Shown here in pieces: positions 42,404 to 51,788 of a stretch of DNA of 64,000 nt. This DNA is from CAWKDG01 sp963848355 (GTDB taxonomy: Bacteria; Actinomycetota; Acidimicrobiia; Acidimicrobiales; UBA8190): assembly GCA_963848355.1 (NCBI GenBank), contig CAWKDG010000002.1, positions 310,001-374,000 of the forward strand, written 5' to 3'. Position 1 is the stretch's first letter, and each line of letters begins with the position of its first letter. The position numbers and the translations under genes were made by a program. The notes beneath the pieces were generated by a model. It saw nothing but the letters and a program-made list of their open reading frames with translations. It was not told the origin of the DNA and did not search any database.

Positions 42404-43945
42404 GTGACCCGCATGGAGCAGAACCTGCGGACGCGTCGCGAGATCCTGGCCGCCGGGATGGCCGGCGGGATCTCGCTGTTCCTGGCGTCCTGTGGTGGCG
42501 CGACGGCCCAGAAGGCGGCGTCGATCAAGCCGGCCGGATCCGATCTCGGAGCCGTCGAGCACGTTGTGTTCCTGATGCACGAGAACCGGTCGTTCGACCA
42601 CTACTTCGGCACGTACAAGGGCGTGCGGGGATTCGACGACGCCCGCGCCCGCCGAGACGGGCTCTTCGCCCAGGCGTGGCCCGGTGGCGCGGCCTCGCGG
42701 CTCCTGCCGTTCCATCTCGACACAGCCACCACCGACGCCGAGTGCACCTTCGACCTCTCCCATGAATGGGACGCCCAGCACCAGTGCTGGAACGGGGGGA
42801 AGATGGACCGCTTCGTCGCCGTGCACACGGAGCCACAGTGGGAGGGGCCGGAGAACGGTGTCCTCACCATGGGCTACTACACCCGGCAGGACCTCGGCTT
42901 CTACTACTCCCTGGCCGACGCCTTCACCATCTGCGACGGCTACCACTGCTCGGTCATGGGCCCGACGCACCCGAACCGTCTCCACGCCTGGTCGGGGACG
43001 CTCGATCCCGCCGGGAAGGCGGGTGGACCGGTTGTGTTCACGAACTCATCGCCGTCGGCCCAGGGCAGCGCCACCTGGTCGACGATGCCCGAGGCACTCG
43101 AGGACGCCGGGGTGTCGTGGAAGGTCTACAACGCGCCGGGGTCCATCTACCAACCGACCTCCGGTGTCGCCATGTCCCTCTCCGACAACATCCTGCTCTA
43201 TTTCAAGCAGTACATGGACCCGTCCTCGGCGCTCTACCAGAAGGCCTTCGGCCCCCTCTTCCCCACCGACTTCGTGAGCGACGTCCAGAACGGCACCTTG
43301 CCGCAGGTGTCGTGGATCACACCGCCGAACGGCTACGACGAGCACCCGCCGTCGGCTCCCGCGCTCGGGATGTGGCTCTCCCACAACGTGATCAGCGCGC
43401 TGGTGTCCAATCCGAAGGTGTGGTCGAAGACGGTGCTGTTCATCATGTACGACGAGAACGACGGCTTCTTCGACCACGTGGCGCCGCCCACGCCGCCGCC
43501 GGGGACCCCCGGCGAGTACCTGACGGCGGATCCCTTGCCGCTGCACGCCTACGGCATCAGGGGACCGATCGGACTGGGCTTCCGCGTCCCGCTTCTCGTC
43601 GTCTCCCCCTTCTCCCGGGGCGGCTACGTGTGCTCGGACACCTTCGACCACACCTCGCAGATGCGCTTCCTCGAGACCCGTTTCGGTGTGAGGGCGCCGA
43701 ACATCTCGGCCTGGCGCAGGAGCGTCACCGGTGACCTCACGACCACGCTGCACGTGTCCACCCCCGACACATCGGTGCCCCCGCTCCCGGCCACCGGCGG
43801 GAAGGACGAGCGCGTGGTCACGACGCAGTGCACGGCGGGGCAGCTCTTCGAGGTCGACGTGAGCGACCCGGCGCCCTATCCGCTGCCGACGGACCAGCGG
43901 ATCCCGTCACAGGAGCCGGGGGCGGCCCGACGGATCACGGTCTGA
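42404..43945 (+). CDS. Phospholipase C / acid phosphatase family phosphoesterase, Tat-type lipoprotein
   Basis: 513 residues. The N-terminus has twin Arg (LRTRREILAAGMAGG) and a lipobox LASC, so it should be exported folded by Tat and lipid-anchored. EHVVFLMHENRSFDHYFGTY and KGVRGFDD are hallmarks of the phosphoesterase family that includes actinobacterial PlcA-D. CSVMGPTHPNRLHAWSGTLD, FIMYDENDGFFDHVAPPTPP and VPLLVVSPFSRGGYVCSDTF are also conserved. It probably hydrolyses phospholipids at the cell surface. Either GTG 42404 or ATG 42413 may be the start. Confidence 0.92.
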   Translation: MTRMEQNLRTRREILAAGMAGGISLFLASCGGATAQKAASIKPAGSDLGAVEHVVFLMHENRSFDHYFGTYKGVRGFDDARARRDGLFAQAWPGGAASRLLPFHLDTATTDAECTFDLSHEWDAQHQCWNGGKMDRFVAVHTEPQWEGPENGVLTMGYYTRQDLGFYYSLADAFTICDGYHCSVMGPTHPNRLHAWSGTLDPAGKAGGPVVFTNSSPSAQGSATWSTMPEALEDAGVSWKVYNAPGSIYQPTSGVAMSLSDNILLYFKQYMDPSSALYQKAFGPLFPTDFVSDVQNGTLPQVSWITPPNGYDEHPPSAPALGMWLSHNVISALVSNPKVWSKTVLFIMYDENDGFFDHVAPPTPPPGTPGEYLTADPLPLHAYGIRGPIGLGFRVPLLVVSPFSRGGYVCSDTFDHTSQMRFLETRFGVRAPNISAWRRSVTGDLTTTLHVSTPDTSVPPLPATGGKDERVVTTQCTAGQLFEVDVSDPAPYPLPTDQRIPSQEPGAARRITV

Positions 43946-44519
43946 TCGGGGCCACCGCGTCGCCGTCCAACAGGCGGTGCGCCCCGCGCCGCGCATCGGG
44001 GCTCGCCCGCCGCTCCAGCTGCGCGACGAGGGGTCCGATCCACGACGGCGGAGGAGCCGACGACCGGTCGCCGTGGCCGGCGTCGCTCCCGGCCAGGGCG
44101 ATCTCGAGCTCGTTGGCCAACGTGAGGTCGGCGAAGTCACGGAGCTGCGCCTCGGATGGCTCGAAGGTCTCCTCGAGGAAGCGGTCGCGGAAGTGGACCG
44201 GCCCCTCCCGGGAGAGCTGGGGATAGAGCAGAGACCGGTCGCAGGAGGCATAGAAGTAGACGGTGTTCTCGACGTCGCAGCCGACCACTGCGGCCAGGAC
44301 GGTGCGGTCCTCCCAGGGTGCGAGGCAAGGGGCGAAGCCGTCGGTGCCATAGGTGGCGTGGCAGAGCCCGGCCAGGCAGAGCCCCTCCGAGGAGCCCCAG
44401 GCTCGGAGGAGGCCCTCGGTGGCGAGCAGGTGATCGTAGAGGGTCCCGTTCAGGTGGGTCATGGTGTCGGCGCCGTGCGACCGGAGAAAGTCCAGGACCC
44501 GCTGGCGTGGGACGGTCAT
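43935..44519 (-). CDS. DUF6817-type protein
   Basis: 194 residues. VLDFLRSHGADTMTHLNGTL, YDHLLATEGLLRAWGSSEGL and CLAGLCHATYGTDGFAPCLA match a His-rich all-helical family (DUF6817) whose members resemble HD-type metal proteins and are often found near oxidative or secondary-metabolism genes. His and Asp placement suggests a metal site, but no activity is known. The C-terminal ~50 residues are low-complexity. Overlaps the phospholipase gene 3' end by about 10 bp on the opposite strand. Confidence 0.72.
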   Translation of the reverse strand: MTVPRQRVLDFLRSHGADTMTHLNGTLYDHLLATEGLLRAWGSSEGLCLAGLCHATYGTDGFAPCLAPWEDRTVLAAVVGCDVENTVYFYASCDRSLLYPQLSREGPVHFRDRFLEETFEPSEAQLRDFADLTLANELEIALAGSDAGHGDRSSAPPPSWIGPLVAQLERRASPDARRGAHRLLDGDAVAPIRP

Positions 44520-44701
44520 CGTCCACCCCCTCGTCCGTCCGGGGCCTGTCGGCTCCCGGCGTCACCCCGATCCTACGGCACCCCCGGCCGCCGGCACAGG
44601 GGTCCGGATGAGTTGAGTGGTCGCCGGGACACGGTGGGCACGGGCGTTTACTCTGGTACGGGGCTCGTCGACGATTCGGCGACAAGGGGGAGGGGCACGG
44701 G

Positions 44702-47700
44702 ATGCGGGGACGTCGACGGCTTCGGACAGTGACAGCGGTCTTTCCCGTGGTGGCCGTCCTGGCCGTGCTGCCGATGGGCGCCGAGCCGGCCGGGGCCGCC
44801 CCTGGCGCGCAGGCTCCCCTGACGGCGTCGGAGGCCCACGCGTTGTCGAAGCACGTGACCGACAAGGTCATCGTGGTCTTCAAGAACCAGCTGACCACCA
44901 CCCCGGAGACGGCCGGGAACGAGGCGGTGCGCAACGCCGCCGTGGCCGGCATCCAGAGCCCGGTGGTCCACGAGCTGAGCCTGACGAAGGCCCAGAACGT
45001 GAAGACCTTCCAGGTCATCAACGCGCTGTCGGCCACCGTCTCCCCCGGCGAGGCGCAGCGCCTGGCGGCCAACCCGGACGTGGCCGAGGTCGTGAAAGAC
45101 GAGCCCATCCCGGTGGCCGACCCGTCGTCGGGAACGACGGTGGGAGCGGCCGACGTGGCCGGCGGTGCGGCGACCGGCGGGTCGGGAGCCGACACGCTGA
45201 AGAAGGCCTGCCTGCCGTCACCCCAGGTGCAGCTCGACCCGGAGGCGATCGAGAACATCCACGCCGCCAGCCAGAGCGGGACGGGGGACACGGCCCAGGC
45301 CCTCGGCTACACCGGGGCCGGGGTCAAGGTGGCGTTCATCGCCGACGGCCTGAACATCAACGACCCCGACTTCGTCCGCGCCGAACGGGCAGAAGGTGTT
45401 CGTCGACTACCAGGACTTCAGCGGGACGGGGACCAAAGCGCCGACCGACGGGGCCGAGGCGTTCCTCGACGCCAGTTCCATCGCCGCCCAGGGACTGCAC
45501 ACCTACGACGTCTCCAGCTACGGCGCCGGGCTCCCGGCGCCGTGTCTCATCCGCATCCTGGGCGTGGCCCCGGGGGCCAGCCTGGTGGGACTGAACGTGT
45601 TCGGGTCGTCCAACCTGGCCTTCAACTCCGTCTTCCTGGAGGCCATCAACTATGCCGTGACCGTCGACCATGTGAACGTGATCAACGAGTCCTTCGGATC
45701 GAACCCCTTTCCCGACACGGCCAGTCTCGACCTGACCCGGATGGCCGATGACGCGGCGGTGGCCGCCGGGGTCACCGTGACCGCCTCCACCGGGGACGCC
45801 GGCTCGACGAACACCATCGGCTCCCCGGCCACCGACCCCGAGGTGATCTCGGCCGGCGCCACCACCACCTACCGCGCCTACGCCCAGACGGGGATCGGCG
45901 GGATCAACCTGAAGGGCGTGAAGGGGTGGCTCGACGACAACATCAGCGGGCTCAGCTCCGGCGGGTTCGCCGAGGACGGGTCCACCGTCGACGTCGTGGC
46001 CCCCGGCGACCTCAACTGGGCGCTGTGCTCGCCCAACCTGAAGAAGTACTTCGCCTGCTCGAACTTCGCCGGCCAGCCGGCCGACGTCGAGCTGCAGGGA
46101 GGGACGAGCGAGGCCTCACCGCTGACGGCGGGGACGGCGGCGCTGGTCATCCAGGCCTACGCCGAGGCCCACGGCGGGAGCGACCCCAGCCCGGCCGTGG
46201 TGAAACAGATCATCACGGGGACGGCCACCGACGTCGACGCCCCCGGTGACCAGCAGGGGGCGGGGCTGATCGACGCCTACGCGGCGGTGCAGGCGGCCGC
46301 CTCCTTCCCCACCGCCGGAGCGGGCGGCAAGCCGGAAGGCCACGCCCTGCTGAAGAGCGCCAACCAGCTGAACGCCGTGGGCCAGCCGGGGACGACCGAG
46401 ACCCTCGGTGAGACGGTGACGAACGACGGGAAGGGAACGGCGACCGTCGGTCTGTCGAGCCGGACGCTCGGGACCCCGACGAGCGTGGCCGACACGCACG
46501 TGACGTTGAGCGATGCCACCGGGAACGCTGCCATCGTGCACTTCACGGTGCCGGCCGGCCAGGCCCGTCTGGACGCCTCGGTCGCCTATACGGGGAGCGG
46601 CGGCAGCTCCGAGTTCTTCAACGCCGCGCTCAACCTGAGCCTGATCTCCCCGAACCACCAACTGGCCGAGTACAACCTGCCCCAGGGGGCCGGCAATCTG
46701 GCCGACGCCCAGGTGGCCGATCCGGCTCCGGGGACGTGGACGGCACTGGTCTTCGGCAGTCCGTCGGCCGAGGGGGGAACGGTCGGGACCTTCCCGTTCG
46801 GCGCCAGCGTGGCCCCCTGGGCCCCGTTCGGCACGCTGTCGGCGTCGACGTTGACGCTGGCGCCCGGCGCCTCGGCGCCGGTGTCCCTGAGCGTCCCGAC
46901 GCCGAGCACGCCGGGCGACGAGGCGGGGTCGATCGTGCTCACCGAGAAGGCGGCCAAGCCCGCCTTCACGGCCGTCACCACCGTGCCCGTGACACTGCGG
47001 TCGCTCGTGCCCACGCCCGATCCGTCGTCCACTTTCACGGGCACGCTGACCGGGGGCAACGGTCGGCAGACGGACACGGGCCAGACGGCGTACTACCAGG
47101 TCGACATCCCCTCCGGCCTTCCCGCGCTGAACGCCGACATCTCCACCGCGAATGACGGGAACACGTTCATGGCCGAGCTGGTGGACCCGACGACGGGGCA
47201 GTCGGCCTCGACCGCCGTCAACTCCGACGTCGTGGCCGCCAGCGGCGGCGGACTGACGACCGACCTCCAGCCCGGGGCCCAGCTGCACGTACTCGATCCC
47301 GACCCCGGGGTGTGGACCCTGATCATCGACTTCTACAACCAGGTGTCGGGGACAGCCATCTCGCAACCGTTCACGGTGACCCTCGACACGACACCGGCGT
47401 CGGTGACGGCGACGGGCCTGCCCGACTCGGCGGCCACGACGCTGGCGCCGGGCAAGCCGGTCACGGTCGATCTCTCGGTGAAGAACACGGGGAAGGCGGC
47501 GGAGTCGTACTTCGTCGACGGGCGCCTCGATCAGAGCGCGGTGGTGAACCTGGCCTCGACGACGGCCGCCACCGTGCCCGTGCCCCTGACGGGGGCACCG
47601 CCGACGTTCGTGGTGCCGAGCCACACGACGACGATCACGGCCGACGCCTCGGCATCGGCGGGGATCTTCTTCGACTTCTCCCAGGTCTTCGGTGACCCGG

Positions 47701-48146
47701 ACCTCATCTCCGTCTCGCCGCCTTTCGGGGAGAACCCGACAGGGACGTTCACGTCGTCGGCCGTGGCCGACGGGGCGTGGACGATCACACCGTTCCAGGA
47801 CGGCCCCGACGGTGCCCACGGCGTTCCGCCGGTCAACACGGCGACGTCGATGACGGCCACGACGGCCCCGTTCGACCCGGCGGTGACCTCGGCCACCGGT
47901 GACCTCTGGCTCGAGAGCGTGGACCCCGACACCGCGCTGCATCCCGTCGTCGCCGCTCCCGGGACGACGGTCACCATCGCCGTGACCATCACACCGAGCG
48001 GGACGGCGGGGTCGACGGTGACGGGCACCCTGTACCTCGACGACGCCTCGCTCATCGACGGCGCCGTGACCGAGAACGGACTGACCGGGACCTTCCCCCA
48101 GGGCAGCGACGTGGCCGCCTTCGACTACGAGTACACCATCGGGTAG
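44702..48146 (+). CDS. Large secreted S8-type (subtilisin-like) serine peptidase (one frameshift)
   Basis: About 1,148 residues when one frameshift near 45389 is repaired (a GGG run that should be GG, giving AERQKVFVDYQDFSG). Order: signal peptide (1-32), an inhibitor-type propeptide (KVIVVFKNQLTTTPETAG through VAEVVKDEPI), and a subtilase core with Asp in VKVAFIADGLN (about 214), oxyanion Asn in VNVINESFGSNPF and nucleophile Ser in ELQGGTSEASPLTAGTAALV (about 469). The usual GTHVAG His motif is absent; the nearest candidate is AAQGLHTYDVS. About 600 C-terminal residues are beta-sandwich-like domains. Probably degrades extracellular protein. Confidence 0.85.
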
Positions 48147-48179
48147 ACGACCATCGGGGAGACGACCATCGGGGAGACG
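48135..48179. repeat. Three-copy 15-bp tandem repeat running through the peptidase stop codon
   Basis: ACCATCGGGTAGACG (48135-48149) contains the TAG stop; the next two copies, ACCATCGGGGAGACG (48150-48164 and 48165-48179), have GAG in the stop position. It fills the gap to the lipoyl gene stop. Confidence 0.93.
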
Positions 48180-48183
48180 GGCG

Positions 48184-48411
48184 TCACGACTCGAGCTCGG
48201 CCACGGGGTCGCCCACCGGGTAGGTGACTCCCTCTTCGGCGATCCGCCGCAGGCGACCCCCGGCCGGAGACTCGATCTCGGTGGTGACCTTGTCGGTCTC
48301 CATCTCGTAGAGGGGCTGGCCCTTCTCGACCACGGCGCCGTCGGCGGCCAGCCACCGGGCCAGCACGGCCTCGGTCATCTCCATCCCGATCTTGGGCATC
48401 CGCAGGAGCAT
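48184..48411 (-). CDS. Stand-alone lipoyl/biotinyl attachment domain protein
   Basis: 75 residues forming one lipoyl domain: MLLRMPKIGMEMTEAVLARW and LYEMETDKVTTEIESPAGG with the attachment Lys41 in ETDKVTTE. It lacks the peripheral-subunit-binding and acyltransferase domains of a full E2. It is the last gene of an operon with E1 beta and E1 alpha, starting 7 bp after the E1 beta stop. It probably carries the acyl or hydroxyalkyl group made by E1; the acyltransferase must come from elsewhere. Confidence 0.9.
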   Translation of the reverse strand: MLLRMPKIGMEMTEAVLARWLAADGAVVEKGQPLYEMETDKVTTEIESPAGGRLRRIAEEGVTYPVGDPVAELES

Positions 48412-48418
48412 GGACGCG

Positions 48419-49426
48419 TCAGCCGCCGGTCGAGGTGGCCTGGGCGATGGCAGCGAGCAGCCGCTCCCGGCCCGGCAGGGCCAGGCGCTCGAGACCCCGG
48501 GCGTAGGGCAGCGGGACCGGCACCGCCCCCACCCGGAGGACGGGGGCGAGGAGCCGGCCGAACAACGCCTCGGAGACGAGGGCGGCCAGCTCGGCGCCGA
48601 ACCCCCCGGTCACGACGGCCTCGTGGAAGACCACGCACCGCCGCGTGCGGCGCACCGACTCGAGGACGGCCTCGATGTCGAGGGGGGCGAGGCTGCGGAG
48701 GTCGAGGACCTCGACGTCGGGGCCGGAAGGAGCGAGGGACTCGGCGGCGGCCAGCGCCTCGTGGACCTGGCGCCCGTAGGTGAGGACGGTGACGTCGGTG
48801 CCCGGGCGGGCGACAGCGGCCACACCGAGGGCCAGGGGGGTGTCGTCGAGGAGGCCCCGTCGGGAGAGGAGCGGGACCTGCTCGATGAAGACGCAGGGGT
48901 CGTCGTCGGCCAGGCAGGCGTGGAGGAGACGGCGGGCGTCGGAGGCGGTGGAGGGGACGACGACGTTCAGTCCCGGGACATGGGTGAGCCACCCCTCGAG
49001 CATCTGCGAATGCTGGGCGCCGACCTGGAGTCCCCCGCCGACGGCTGTCCGCAGGACCATGGGGACGGCGGTGCGGCCGCCGGACATGTAACGGAGCTTG
49101 GCCGCATGGTTGGCCAGCTGGTCGAGGCAGAGGCCGAGGAAGTCCATGAACATGAGCTCGGCCACGGGACGCAGGCCGCCGAGGGCGGCACCGATGGCCG
49201 CCCCCACGATGGCCTGCTCCGAGATGGGCGTGTCCCGGACGCGGTCGGCCCCGTACTTGGTGGAGAGGCCACGCGTGACGCCGAAGACGCCGCCGCCGGG
49301 GTCGGCGATGTCCTCACCGAGCAGGACGACGCGCGCGTCGGATCCGAGGGCCTCGTCGAGCGCCCGGGTGATGGCGGCGCGGACGCTCACCTCGCCGGTG
49401 TCGGCCGGAGTGGGGGCGTCAGCCAC
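48419..49426 (-). CDS. 2-oxoacid/acetoin dehydrogenase E1 component, beta subunit
   Basis: 335 residues. VRAAITRALDEALGSDARVV, LLGEDIADPGGGVFGVTRGL, TPISEQAIVGAAIGAALGGL and MFMDFLGLCLDQLANHAAKL are the transketolase-type pyrimidine-binding domain. VPSTASDARRLLHACLADDD, VTVLTYGRQVHEALAAAESL and EVLDLRSLAPLD with VVFHEAVVTGG form the C-terminal domain. The sequence fits acetoin or branched-chain 2-oxoacid dehydrogenase beta subunits. ATG 49426 overlaps the E1 alpha stop. Confidence 0.93.
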   Translation of the reverse strand: MADAPTPADTGEVSVRAAITRALDEALGSDARVVLLGEDIADPGGGVFGVTRGLSTKYGADRVRDTPISEQAIVGAAIGAALGGLRPVAELMFMDFLGLCLDQLANHAAKLRYMSGGRTAVPMVLRTAVGGGLQVGAQHSQMLEGWLTHVPGLNVVVPSTASDARRLLHACLADDDPCVFIEQVPLLSRRGLLDDTPLALGVAAVARPGTDVTVLTYGRQVHEALAAAESLAPSGPDVEVLDLRSLAPLDIEAVLESVRRTRRCVVFHEAVVTGGFGAELAALVSEALFGRLLAPVLRVGAVPVPLPYARGLERLALPGRERLLAAIAQATSTGG

Positions 49427-50420
49427 CGGTGCTCCGGGCCGCGGCCCCGTTCGCCGCCAGGACGTCGGTCAGGAGTTCGTCGGGCCCGGGCTCGGGGAGG
49501 GCGAGCACCTCGTCGAGGGTGTCGGCGACGAGACGGGCGCACTCCTGCTCGATGGCGTCGGCCTCGTCGTCGCGCAGCACCGCCGTCTCGACGAGGCGGC
49601 GGCGGAAGCGGCCGACGGGCTCCTCGGTCCAGGCCCGGGCGAGCTCGTCGGGAGGGACGTAGCCCATGCGGTCGCCGAAGACGTGTCCGTAGAGGCGGTA
49701 GGTGAGGGCCTCGATCAGGGTGGGCCCGTCGCCGGCGCGGGCCCGGGTCACCGCCTCGGCCACGGCGGCGCGGACGGCCAGAGGATCGTTGCCGTCGACC
49801 GTGACCCCGGGCATGGCGTAGGCCGCGGCCCGGTCCGCCACCCGGGCCGTGCGCTGGTGGTCGGAGAACGCCGTGTGCTCGCCGTACCGGTTGTTCTGAC
49901 AGAGAAAGACGACAGGGAGGCGCCAGACGGCGGCCAGGTTGCACGCTTCGTGGAAGGCGCCGATGTTGGTGGCGCCGTCGCCGAACGAGGCCAGGGCCAC
50001 GCGGCCGCTCCCCGAACGTTGCGCGGCCCAGGCCAGGCCGCAGGCGATGGGGAGGCCGGAGCCGACGACACCGGTGGTGAGCATGAGACCGGCGTCGGGC
50101 CAGACGACGTGCATGGGGCCGCCCTTGCCCTTGCCCGTGCCCGCCCGACGCCCGAGCATCTCGGCCAGGAGCGGTCGCAGCGGGACGCCCTTGGCGATCT
50201 GGTCGTGGAGGCCCCGGTAGGTGGTGACCAGATAGTCGTCGGCCCGCAGGGCGGCGCCGAACCCGGCGGCGGCGGCCTCCTGGCCCCGGGGCGAGTAGTA
50301 GGCCATGGTCACGGTGCCGGCGCTGATGGCGGCCCGCAGGGCGTCGTCGCAGGCGGTGACGAGGACCATGGTGCGGTAGATCGACCGGCGGGTCTCGTCG
50401 TCGGAGGTGGCCACGGTCAC
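49419..50420 (-). CDS. 2-oxoacid/acetoin dehydrogenase E1 component, alpha subunit
   Basis: 333 residues from GTG 50420. VTMAYYSPRGQEAAAAGFGA and YRGLHDQIAKGVPLRPLLAE lead to the thiamine-diphosphate motif ALASFGDGATNIGAFHEACN (GDG to N about 25 residues), then VVFLCQNNRYGEHTAFSDHQ and YRLYGHVFGDRMGYVP. Pairs with the beta subunit as a heterotetrameric E1 that decarboxylates a 2-oxo acid or cleaves acetoin. The operon is divergent from a hydrolase gene with only 30 bp between the starts. Confidence 0.93.
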   Translation of the reverse strand: MTVATSDDETRRSIYRTMVLVTACDDALRAAISAGTVTMAYYSPRGQEAAAAGFGAALRADDYLVTTYRGLHDQIAKGVPLRPLLAEMLGRRAGTGKGKGGPMHVVWPDAGLMLTTGVVGSGLPIACGLAWAAQRSGSGRVALASFGDGATNIGAFHEACNLAAVWRLPVVFLCQNNRYGEHTAFSDHQRTARVADRAAAYAMPGVTVDGNDPLAVRAAVAEAVTRARAGDGPTLIEALTYRLYGHVFGDRMGYVPPDELARAWTEEPVGRFRRRLVETAVLRDDEADAIEQECARLVADTLDEVLALPEPGPDELLTDVLAANGAAARSTGG

Positions 50421-50450
50421 GATCTTGTCATCCGCCCGTAAGCTGCGGCG

Positions 50451-51194
50451 GTGACCATCGTCCTCGTCCACGGCGTCCCCGAGACGGCGGCGGTCTGGGA
50501 TCCGCTGCGGGCCGTTCTCGGCCGCTCGGACATGGAGGCCTTGACGCTCCCGGGCTTCGGGGTTCCCCGCCCTTCGGGGTTCGGGGCCACCAAGGAGGAG
50601 TACGTCGCCTGGCTGGTGGCGGAGCTGGAACGGATCGCGGCCGACGGGCCCGTCGACCTCGTGGGTCACGACTGGGGCGGGGGCTTCGTGGTCCGCGTGG
50701 TGAGCACGCGCCCCGACCTCGTGCGCTCGTGGGTCACCGACGCCGGGGCCATCGGGGACCCCGCGTTCGAGTGGCACGACTTCGCCAAGATCTGGCAGAC
50801 ACCGGGCGAGGGAGAGGACTTCTTCGCCCAGCAGCTGGCGACACCGGTCGACGAGCGGGGCGTCGTCTTCGAGGCGTTCGGCGTGCCCGGCGAGCGGGCC
50901 CGGATGCTGGCCGGGTGGGCCGACCAGGAGATGGCCGGCTGCATCTTGGACCTCTACCGCTCGGCCGTGGACGTGGGCCGGGAATGGGGTCCCGACTTCC
51001 ACGACATCCCCGCTCCCGGCCTGGCCCTGCTCCCCACCGAGGACCCGTTCCTGTCGGCCGAGGGTTCGCGCCGGGCGGCACGAGCGGCCGGGGTCGAGGT
51101 CGTCGAACTGGCGGGGCTCGGGCACTGGTGGATGCTCCAGCATCCCGGTGGGGGCGCCGCCGCGCTCACCGATTTCTGGGCATCGCTGCGCTGA
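50451..51194 (+). CDS. Alpha/beta hydrolase
   Basis: 247 residues from GTG 50451. MTIVLVHGVPETAAVWDPLR carries the oxyanion HG motif, DLVGHDWGGGFVVRVV the GHDWGG elbow in which Asp is the nucleophile (as in haloalkane dehalogenases and epoxide hydrolases), and LAGLGHWWMLQHP the catalytic His. This elbow suggests an epoxide hydrolase or dehalogenase-type enzyme rather than an esterase. Its stop overlaps a possible CTG start of the next gene. Confidence 0.88.
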   Translation: MTIVLVHGVPETAAVWDPLRAVLGRSDMEALTLPGFGVPRPSGFGATKEEYVAWLVAELERIAADGPVDLVGHDWGGGFVVRVVSTRPDLVRSWVTDAGAIGDPAFEWHDFAKIWQTPGEGEDFFAQQLATPVDERGVVFEAFGVPGERARMLAGWADQEMAGCILDLYRSAVDVGREWGPDFHDIPAPGLALLPTEDPFLSAEGSRRAARAAGVEVVELAGLGHWWMLQHPGGGAAALTDFWASLR

Positions 51195-51772
51195 CGACGA
51201 CGGGCAGGCGTCGGCGGGCCGGTGCTGTGGGGTTCGCCATCCTCGGCGCCGTGGCGTGGGGGGGATGTGGGGGCAGCGCCGCCACCCCGACGTCGGGTGG
51301 TGTCCTGACGGACGCCGATCTCCCCGCCTCGATGGGACTGGCCGGGAACCACTCGGCCACCGCCGTGAACCTGGGCAAGGCCTTCGGCCAGGCCTATCCC
51401 GGGTGTGCGGGGCACTTCGCCGTCTTCACCGTGGACGGGAGGACCCCGACGCCGGTGTCGTCGGGGACCACGATCTCTCCGGAGGTCTTCTCCGAGGCGG
51501 CGCGGTGCCGGAGCTCGGACCAGGCCGCCGTGGTCTTCCGGCACACGGCGGGCGAGGTGGAAGCCAACAACGTCGGCGGGACTCCGGTCACCGGCGTCGG
51601 GACGGGGGCCGTCGTCGCCAGCATGGATACGAAGCGGGCGAACGAGTACGCCATCTTCTGGGAGGACGGGACGAGCTTGGGATTCGTCCAGCTCTCGGGT
51701 CCCGTCGGGGATCGCGCCATCACCGTCGGCGAGATCGAGGTGCTGGCCCGGCGGCAGATCGCCCGCCGGTAA
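51191..51772 (+). CDS. Putative secreted lipoprotein of unknown function
   Basis: About 193 residues. RRRRAGAVGFAILGAVAWGG before a Cys looks like a lipoprotein signal, although the lipobox is weak. The mature part (LPASMGLAGNHSATAVNLGK, AVFTVDGRTPTPVSSG, YAIFWEDGTSLGFVQLSG) is not one I recognise. No ATG is available: CTG 51191 would keep the basic n-region and overlap the previous stop (CTGA), while GTG 51227 would remove it. It is compact between two genes of the same direction and is probably co-transcribed. Confidence 0.6.
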   Translation: MTTTGRRRRAGAVGFAILGAVAWGGCGGSAATPTSGGVLTDADLPASMGLAGNHSATAVNLGKAFGQAYPGCAGHFAVFTVDGRTPTPVSSGTTISPEVFSEAARCRSSDQAAVVFRHTAGEVEANNVGGTPVTGVGTGAVVASMDTKRANEYAIFWEDGTSLGFVQLSGPVGDRAITVGEIEVLARRQIARR

Positions 51773-51788
51773 CCCACAATGGAGGGTG

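Noticed and set aside
46116..47942. 608-residue minus-strand open frame inside the peptidase
   Set aside because: Composition is typical of an antisense shadow and the peptidase frame is clearly real.
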